Of a stretch of 11,301 nucleotides of DNA, positions 6,586 to 11,301 are shown one piece after another; position 1 is the first letter of the stretch; each line of letters opens with the position of its first letter. This DNA is from Paenibacillus sp. UBA6285 (GTDB taxonomy: Bacteria > Bacillota > Bacilli > Paenibacillales > Paenibacillaceae). The notes below the pieces were generated by a model, which saw only the letters and a program-made list of their open reading frames with translations, was not told the DNA's origin and ran no database searches. Where the stretch lies: contig DJUJ01000212.1 of the NCBI GenBank assembly GCA_002438345.1, forward strand, positions 28,255-39,555. Reading direction: 5' to 3'. The position numbers and the translations under genes are program-made.

Positions 6586-7011
6586 ATGAATATTGCATTT
6601 TTTTTACTTCCGAAACAGGAAGTCGCTTGCGTAACGATCGATTCAACGCTACGCCAAACGTTGGAGAGGATGGAGTATCACCGTTATACTGCTGTCCCTA
6701 TTCTGAACCGAAATGGAGAATATGCTGGTACGGTTACAGAAGGTGATCTGCTCTGGTATATGAAGGAATCCGAGGGCAAAGTTACTTTCGAGAACGCTTC
6801 AAAATTCTTGCTTAAAGATTTGCCGTTACGGATGAATAACAGACCTGTCTCGATTGATGCGGATATGGAAGATCTGATTAATTTGGCTAAGGTACAGAAC
6901 TTTGTTCCTGTAGTCGATGATATGAACCGGTTTATTGGCATCGTTCGCCGGAGTCAAGTCATAGAATATTGTGAGAAATTTGTATCAAAACAATCACAAG
7001 AGTCATTATAG
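6586..7011 (+). CDS. Free-standing two-CBS-domain protein
   Basis: A small cytoplasmic protein of 141 residues made almost wholly of two CBS motifs (about 8-60 and 78-135), a Bateman module that usually binds adenosyl nucleotides. Typical CBS hallmarks are present: TLRQTLERMEYHRYTAVPILN with GEYAGTVTEGDLL in the first repeat, and VSIDADMEDLINLA with FVPVVDDMNRFIGIVRRSQVIEY in the second. No catalytic or membrane domain is fused. In size and plan it resembles the B. subtilis c-di-AMP receptor DarB/CbpB (YkuL), but identity across the family is low and I do not assign the symbol. GAGGAGG at 6571-6577, 8 nt from the ATG, fixes the start. The gene has its own promoter and terminator. The nucleotide it binds is unknown; the nearby c-di-AMP phosphodiesterase makes c-di-AMP a fair guess. 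Confidence 0.85.
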   Translation: MNIAFFLLPKQEVACVTIDSTLRQTLERMEYHRYTAVPILNRNGEYAGTVTEGDLLWYMKESEGKVTFENASKFLLKDLPLRMNNRPVSIDADMEDLINLAKVQNFVPVVDDMNRFIGIVRRSQVIEYCEKFVSKQSQESL

Positions 7012-7046
7012 CCCAATTTATTCGCGGGAATAGAAGCAATCGGAAC

Positions 7047-7089
7047 AAGGCCTGTATTTCCGGCGATAACGGAAAGCAGGTCTTTTTTT
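7047..7089 (+). terminator. Strong intrinsic terminator after the CBS-domain gene
   Basis: About 15 paired bases between 7047-7062 and 7070-7084 (two G-U pairs, one bulged A) with a 7-nt loop are followed by seven T at 7083-7089. The last 13 bases (GCAGGTC plus T-run) repeat the tail of the terminator at 2103-2129. Confidence 0.9.
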
Positions 7090-7149
7090 AAAATGTAAGA
7101 AGTATTAGTTCATCCATTGTTGAAGCATACTTAAAGTGCGTGGGGCGTC

Positions 7150-7180
7150 CTGTGTGACACAGAAATTTTTATGCTATAAT
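7150..7180 (+). promoter_or_regulatory. Promoter of the mazG-like/yybS/gdpP/rplI/dnaB operon, with palindrome over -35
   Basis: The extended -10 TGCTATAAT (7172-7180) lies 15 nt after GTGACA (7154-7159), which matches the SigA -35 at five of six positions. The short spacer is compensated by the extended -10. The -35 is embedded in the perfect palindrome CTGTGT-G-ACACAG (7150-7162), a candidate operator. Transcription would start near 7187, just before the SD at 7201. Confidence 0.65.
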
Positions 7181-7214
7181 GGAGAATAAAGCTTTTTGCC
7201 GGAGGTAGAGAGAC

Positions 7215-7526
7215 GTGTCCAATGTGCCGAAGGATCTAGATGTAGCTAAACGCGCCAAGGTAATTGAATGGCTAAAAACGGAAGTGATTGACCAAGTTTC
7301 ACGGTTATTTAAGGCGTTATGGGAAGGCAGTACTACCCGTGTGGGCGACAGCCTGGCTAGTTTGATTATGAGCTCTTATATCTTGGGCCGCAGACTAGGA
7401 ATTCCCTATCGTCAATTAGATGACTTGCTACTCGAGAAGCTCAGAAAGCATAAGCAGGAAGGGCATCAATTGGAAGAATGGTATCAAGATATATCTGCTT
7501 TAGAAGAACATATGCGTAAGAGGTGA
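7215..7526 (+). CDS. MazG-like family protein (probable PF12643)
   Basis: A small, mainly helical cytoplasmic protein of 103 residues that resembles the short MazG-like family of Bacillota, distantly related to all-alpha NTP pyrophosphohydrolases. What is visible: an N-terminal helix (KRAKVIEWLKTEVIDQVSRL), a central stretch with SLASLIMSSYILGRRLGIPY, and a C-terminal LDDLLLEKLRKH with an acidic end. The classical MazG EExxE metal motif is not obvious, so enzymatic activity is unproven. The GTG start is set by GGAGGT at 7201-7206 with an 8-nt gap. It is the first gene of the operon leading to gdpP, and its stop lies 6 nt before the TTG of the next gene. The family call is by recall of sequence pattern and should be taken as probable. 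Confidence 0.7.
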   Translation: MSNVPKDLDVAKRAKVIEWLKTEVIDQVSRLFKALWEGSTTRVGDSLASLIMSSYILGRRLGIPYRQLDDLLLEKLRKHKQEGHQLEEWYQDISALEEHMRKR

Positions 7527-7532
7527 ATACTG

Positions 7533-8450
7533 TTGAAATTTCGCTGGTCATCTGTGGCTTGGAGCGTAGCATACTTACTTTTGCTGCTTAGTTTAACTAC
7601 TCCACTGCTCATCATCACTACCCTATTTATGATTGTTCCGGCAGTAGTGTTGTTCACTACACTGAACACCAAACAATTCGTTCTACACGTATTGCCTGTG
7701 TTGCTGATTGTTGGCCTGATTACACCTATTTATGTACTGATTGCGGTGTATTTCTTAATACCGGCTCTGGTTATGGGACGTTGGTATAAAAGACATGCCT
7801 CAGCAATGTCAACCGTGATTGCAGGTACGGTTACGATCCTTGCAGAGTTTCTGCTACTCCTACTGCTCGGTACGGCGTTATTTAATTTTGATCTGTCTAA
7901 CTATGTGAACGATGTGCTGCAAATGGTAAACTCGCCTCTGTCTGGTCTCGGTACCACTAATCCACTGTTTACTGACCTTGGGTTTACGACTGAGGATGTA
8001 AACAAGCTAAGTCATATGACGGTTCAAATGATCCCAATGACTCTAATCGTAAGCTCTTTCATGATAGCTGTCATTACGCATTCTATCGTCCGTCCGATTC
8101 TGAACAGTATGAATTACGCAGTGCCTAAGATGAAGCCTGCACGTGAGTGGAGACTTTCGAGATCGTTCATTTGGTATTATTTGATTGGTGTGGTTCTTCA
8201 GCTCTTCTTCTCAGGATCGGAGAACAATTACATCCTAATGATTTCTGCCAATCTTCTGCCGTTGCTACGAATTGGCTTTATGATTCAGGCGATTGGATTT
8301 TTCTTCTTCCTGGCGCATGAACGCAAATGGAACAAGATGGCTGCCATTCTGCTAGCAATACCGGTCATTTTGCTGCCGCCGCTACGCATTATCGGTATCA
8401 TTGATCTTGCTTTCCCACTGCGGGAGTATGTGACGAAATCGAAACGATAG
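7533..8450 (+). CDS. yybS: YybS-like polytopic membrane protein (DUF2232)
   Basis: An integral membrane protein of 305 residues with about seven to eight hydrophobic segments (two between 10 and 44, two between 49 and 82, then around 90-115, 165-190, 214-262 and 268-290). A longer extracytoplasmic loop lies at about 115-160. Family and position agree with YybS/DUF2232, found beside gdpP and rplI in Bacilli. The biochemical function is unknown. The architecture recalls S-component-like or energy-coupling membrane proteins, but this is only a resemblance. The TTG start is supported by GAGGTG at 7520-7525 with a 7-nt gap. That SD lies inside the end of the previous gene, so translation is probably coupled. 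The downstream gap to gdpP is 11 nt. Confidence 0.85.
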   Translation: MKFRWSSVAWSVAYLLLLLSLTTPLLIITTLFMIVPAVVLFTTLNTKQFVLHVLPVLLIVGLITPIYVLIAVYFLIPALVMGRWYKRHASAMSTVIAGTVTILAEFLLLLLLGTALFNFDLSNYVNDVLQMVNSPLSGLGTTNPLFTDLGFTTEDVNKLSHMTVQMIPMTLIVSSFMIAVITHSIVRPILNSMNYAVPKMKPAREWRLSRSFIWYYLIGVVLQLFFSGSENNYILMISANLLPLLRIGFMIQAIGFFFFLAHERKWNKMAAILLAIPVILLPPLRIIGIIDLAFPLREYVTKSKR

Positions 8451-8461
8451 GGTGAGAGTTC

Positions 8462-10468
8462 ATGCCTAAATTTCTGCAAAGACGCTGGCACGGCTATCAT
8501 ACCGTATGGGCGTTCATGCTACTGTTGGCCCTTATTATAATCGTCAGTATTTATAACTGGGCTCTTGGGGTCGCTAGCCTGTTCCTGGCAGGTACATTAT
8601 GCTTCTATATGCTAAAGACGGAGATTTCGTTCCGTCGTAATCTGGTGGAATATATTAATGGATTAACTTTTCGTATTAAGCGGGTTGAGGGAGAAGCAGT
8701 CAGCATGCTACCCCTCGGAATCATTCTGTTTAGCGAAGATCGAACAGTAGAATGGAATAACCGCTATGCCGGTGATATTTTTGCGCGCAAGTCTTTGGTT
8801 GGGGAACCGCTGCAGGAATTGCTGCCTGATATGCAGTCTTTTTTTACGACAAATGTATCAGGAAAACGGGATATCCTCAAAGAAGGTGTATTGAACGACA
8901 CTCGCCTTGAGCTCACTGTGGATGAACGATATTATCAAGCCGTCATTATTCCAAGTGAACGTATTCTTTACATGTATGATATCACTGAGCTTGTGGTGTT
9001 ACGTGAACGTTATGAGGATGAGAAGCTGGCGATTGGCATAGTGATGATGGATAATCTAGATGAATCTGCTCAAGGAATGGATGATCAACAGCGTACTTCT
9101 CTGATTGCCAAGGTGGCGAGTGAGATCACTGAATGGAGTAAACAGTTTGATGTTTACTTGCGTCGGTTGTCGTCTGAACGTTATCTAATGCTACTTAATC
9201 ACCGTAGCCTGCAAGCGCTAGAAGAGAGTCGATTCGTTATTCTCGACGAGGTTAGGGAAATGACGGCGGATCTTAAGGTACCGATGACACTGAGTATAGG
9301 CATGGCTTTTGGAGCGGATTCTGCAAGTGAGCTAGGAGCTCTAGCTCAATCCAGTTTGGATATGGCGCTAGGCCGAGGCGGAGATCAGGCAGCTGTAAAA
9401 GCAGGCCAGAGGTTGTCTTTCTACGGTGGAAAGAGTAATGCCGCGGAGAAGCGTACACGAGTGCGGGCACGAGTCATTGCGCATGCGCTGCGTGATCTGA
9501 TGCAGGAGAGCGACCGCGTGCTGATCCTCGGTCATAGGACACCAGATATCGATGCTGTAGGTGCTGCAATTGGCCTTCTGAGGGCTGCACAAATGTATAA
9601 TGTAGAGGCCAACATTGTGATGGAAACCCCTAATCCTTCTATAACAAACATGATGGAGCAGATTCGTAAAGATGATGAGTTGTTTAAGTCATTCATCACA
9701 ACGGAGCAGTCCTTACAAGTGATGACTGAGCATACCTTGCTTATTGTTGTGGACACACATAAGGCGTCTATGACAATGGAGCCTCGGCTTGTGCAATATG
9801 CCAGTAGAATTGTGGTGGTGGATCATCACCGTAGAGGTGAAGAGTTCATCAACGATGCTGTACTGGTATATTTGGAACCTTACGCTTCATCAACCTGTGA
9901 GCTGGTGACAGAGTTGCTTCAGTATATCCATGAGAAGGTAAAGATTTATCCGCTGGATGCTACAATGCTATTAGCGGGAATTACTGTAGATACGAAGCAC
10001 TTTGCGCTTCATACAGGCTCACGTACATTTGAAGCTGCAGGATTTCTGCGCCGAAATGGTGCGGATACCGTCCTTATTCAGCGTATGCTGAAGGAGGATT
10101 TACAGGAGTATATTTCAAAAGCCGAAATTATCAAACATGCGCGTATGATTTATGATCAAATCGCATTGGTTGTGACGGCACCAGGCATGAAGATTCCGCA
10201 GTTACTTATTGCTCAGACTGCGGACACGCTACTAGGGATGACGAACGTAGTCGCTTCATTCGTCATTAGCGAGCGACCAGACGGCCTGATTGGCATTAGT
10301 GCTCGATCACTTGGGCGCATGAATGTACAGGTCGTGATGGAGAAATTGGGTGGCGGTGGGCATCTTTCCAACGCCGCAGTACAGCTAGAAGGAACATGTA
10401 AAGAAGCAGAAGCCAGACTGCTGCAGGTGCTGGCTGAAATCGAATCGAAAGAGGGTTTATTCGAATGA
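8462..10468 (+). CDS. gdpP: Cyclic-di-AMP phosphodiesterase GdpP
   Basis: A membrane-bound enzyme that hydrolyses c-di-AMP to pApA and so lowers this signal, which controls potassium and osmolyte uptake and wall homeostasis. Two transmembrane helices (about 14-31 and 33-51) precede a PAS-like sensor domain (roughly 75-180), a degenerate GGDEF domain (about 185-320) in which the GGDEF motif is replaced by LSSERYLML, and a DHH/DHHA1 catalytic region (about 350-660). The metal-binding residues are all present: H358, D362 and D364 in [12 protein letters not shown]431 and H433 in DTH, the DHH triad at 454-456, and the DHHA1 GGGGH at 630-634. At 668 residues it is close to B. subtilis GdpP (659). 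The SD AGGGTGA at 8449-8455 is weak. The 3' end overlaps rplI by 4 nt (ATGA). No change of a key residue is seen, so the enzyme is expected to be active. Confidence 0.95.
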   Translation: MPKFLQRRWHGYHTVWAFMLLLALIIIVSIYNWALGVASLFLAGTLCFYMLKTEISFRRNLVEYINGLTFRIKRVEGEAVSMLPLGIILFSEDRTVEWNNRYAGDIFARKSLVGEPLQELLPDMQSFFTTNVSGKRDILKEGVLNDTRLELTVDERYYQAVIIPSERILYMYDITELVVLRERYEDEKLAIGIVMMDNLDESAQGMDDQQRTSLIAKVASEITEWSKQFDVYLRRLSSERYLMLLNHRSLQALEESRFVILDEVREMTADLKVPMTLSIGMAFGADSASELGALAQSSLDMALGRGGDQAAVKAGQRLSFYGGKSNAAEKRTRVRARVIAHALRDLMQESDRVLILGHRTPDIDAVGAAIGLLRAAQMYNVEANIVMETPNPSITNMMEQIRKDDELFKSFITTEQSLQVMTEHTLLIVVDTHKASMTMEPRLVQYASRIVVVDHHRRGEEFINDAVLVYLEPYASSTCELVTELLQYIHEKVKIYPLDATMLLAGITVDTKHFALHTGSRTFEAAGFLRRNGADTVLIQRMLKEDLQEYISKAEIIKHARMIYDQIALVVTAPGMKIPQLLIAQTADTLLGMTNVVASFVISERPDGLIGISARSLGRMNVQVVMEKLGGGGHLSNAAVQLEGTCKEAEARLLQVLAEIESKEGLFE

Positions 10469-10911
10469 AGGTCATTTTCATAAAAGATGTTAAGGGACAA
10501 GGTAAAAAAGGTCAGGTTAAAGAGGTATCCGAAGGTTATGCTGCCAACTTCCTATTACCACGTGGATTAGTTCGTCCGGCAACGGAAGGCAATGTTAAGA
10601 CGCTCGAGAACCAAGCAGCTGCTGAACAACGCCGTAAAGATAACGAAAAAGAAGAAGCACAGCAACTGGGCAAGAAGATAGATGAGCTTACACTGACTAT
10701 GAAAGCAAAAGCAGGTGAAGGCGGCCGTCTATTTGGCGCAATTACAAGTAAACAGATTGCTGAGACGCTAGCTTCTACTCAAGGCATTTCCATCGACAAG
10801 CGCAAGATTGAACTAGGTGAGCCAATCCGCCATATGGGAGTGTTTCAAGTAAGTGTTAAACTGCATACTGAAGTAAAGGCTACCCTTAAGGTTCAGGTAA
10901 CGGAGGAGTAA
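10465..10911 (+). CDS. rplI: 50S ribosomal protein L9
   Basis: A structural protein of the large subunit that binds 23S rRNA domain V near the base of the L1 stalk. The N-terminal domain is typical ([21 protein letters not shown], then [17 protein letters not shown]). A long connecting helix rich in Glu, Lys and Ala (about 41-75) and the C-terminal rRNA-binding domain with [18 protein letters not shown] and KRKIEL follow. At 148 residues it matches the Geobacillus protein. The ATG overlaps the gdpP stop (ATGA), so translation is probably coupled; a modest AAAGAGGG SD lies at 10448-10455. dnaB starts 1 nt after its stop, the usual order in Bacilli. Confidence 0.97.
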   Translation: MKVIFIKDVKGQGKKGQVKEVSEGYAANFLLPRGLVRPATEGNVKTLENQAAAEQRRKDNEKEEAQQLGKKIDELTLTMKAKAGEGGRLFGAITSKQIAETLASTQGISIDKRKIELGEPIRHMGVFQVSVKLHTEVKATLKVQVTEE

Positions 10912-10912
10912 C

Positions 10913-11301
10913 ATGGGTGGAGATCTCTTTTTCGATCGGGTTCCCCCGCAGAATCTTGAAGCGGAGCAAGCGGTAATTGGTGCTGTTCTGTTGCAGGATG
11001 AAGCGCTCATTACTGCAATGGAACGGGTGAATACCGAAGACTTCTACGATAAAGCGCATCAAATGATTTTTGAGGCGATGGTGCAGCTCGGAGAAGAGAG
11101 CCAGCCGATTGATCTTGTTACGCTTACTTCTAGACTGCAGGACAAGGGAGAGCTTGAAGATATTGGCGGTGTTAGCTACTTAGCTAAGTTGGCGCATGCG
11201 GTGCCTACTGCGGCTAACGTAGAATACTATGCGCAGATTATTGAAGAAAAGGCTATGCTTCGGCGCTTGATTCGCACAGCAACGCAGATCGTGAGCGAGG
11301 G
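10913..11301 (+). CDS. dnaB: Replicative DNA helicase DnaB, N-terminal part (cut by window end)
   Basis: Ring helicase that unwinds the chromosome fork (called DnaC in B. subtilis). Only the first 129 residues are visible and the frame stays open to the last base. They cover the N-terminal collar domain that binds primase and loader: DRVPPQNLEAEQAVIGAVLL, FYDKAHQMIFEAMVQL, IDLVTLTSRLQDKGELEDIGGVSYLAKL and VPTAANVEYYAQII are strong family marks. The RecA-like helicase domain lies beyond the window. GGAGGAG at 10902-10908, inside the end of rplI, is 4 nt before the ATG. The 1-nt gap to rplI indicates one operon. Confidence 0.96.
   Translation, partial: MGGDLFFDRVPPQNLEAEQAVIGAVLLQDEALITAMERVNTEDFYDKAHQMIFEAMVQLGEESQPIDLVTLTSRLQDKGELEDIGGVSYLAKLAHAVPTAANVEYYAQIIEEKAMLRRLIRTATQIVSE

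Noticed and set aside
10213..10500. A 95-codon - strand frame over the end of gdpP and the start of rplI.
   Set aside because: It is the antisense shadow of two well-supported genes and shows no recognisable domain.

Overview
The window looks like a chromosomal segment of a Gram-positive Bacillota, most likely Paenibacillus or a close relative. The grounds are strong AAGGAGG-type ribosome binding sites, GTG and TTG starts, moderate G+C, intrinsic terminators, and the block yybS-gdpP-rplI-dnaB, which is typical of Bacilli. All supported genes are on the + strand, and I see no mobile element, CRISPR array, rRNA or tRNA. The genus is an inference, since no marker gene was compared with a database.

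Layout. Positions 1-138 hold a terminator-like hairpin from an upstream unit. A MutS2-family ATPase of 650 residues without a C-terminal Smr nuclease domain follows (139-2091), closed by its own terminator. Next come an orphan oligopeptide-type substrate-binding lipoprotein (2283-4013) and a short D,D-carboxypeptidase-like serine peptidase (4088-4993). These two are only about 75 nt apart with no terminator between them, so they are probably co-transcribed, and a terminator follows. A leader of roughly 270 nt with several small inverted repeats precedes an LCP (LytR-CpsA-Psr) cell wall ligase (5349-6389), whose start region is a tandem duplication of ribosome binding site plus ATG. A free-standing two-CBS-domain protein (6586-7011) has its own extended -10 promoter and terminator.

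From about 7150 onward there is a compact operon: a MazG-like small protein, YybS (DUF2232 membrane protein), GdpP (c-di-AMP phosphodiesterase), ribosomal protein L9, and the replicative helicase DnaB, which is cut by the window end. Spacings are 6, 11, -4 and 1 nt, so translational coupling is likely. The operon promoter carries a perfect 13-bp palindrome across its -35 region.

How the genes fit together: the middle of the window is about envelope and peptidoglycan (peptide-binding lipoprotein, carboxypeptidase, LCP ligase). The right half centres on c-di-AMP turnover (GdpP), whose signal controls wall and osmotic homeostasis in Bacillota, next to translation (L9) and replication (DnaB). The small CBS protein is a possible nucleotide sensor near this block. 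Most of the window is ordinary core chromosome. The less ordinary points are the Smr-less MutS2, the duplicated start of the LCP gene, its unexplained leader, and the inverted repeats over or just downstream of three promoters.
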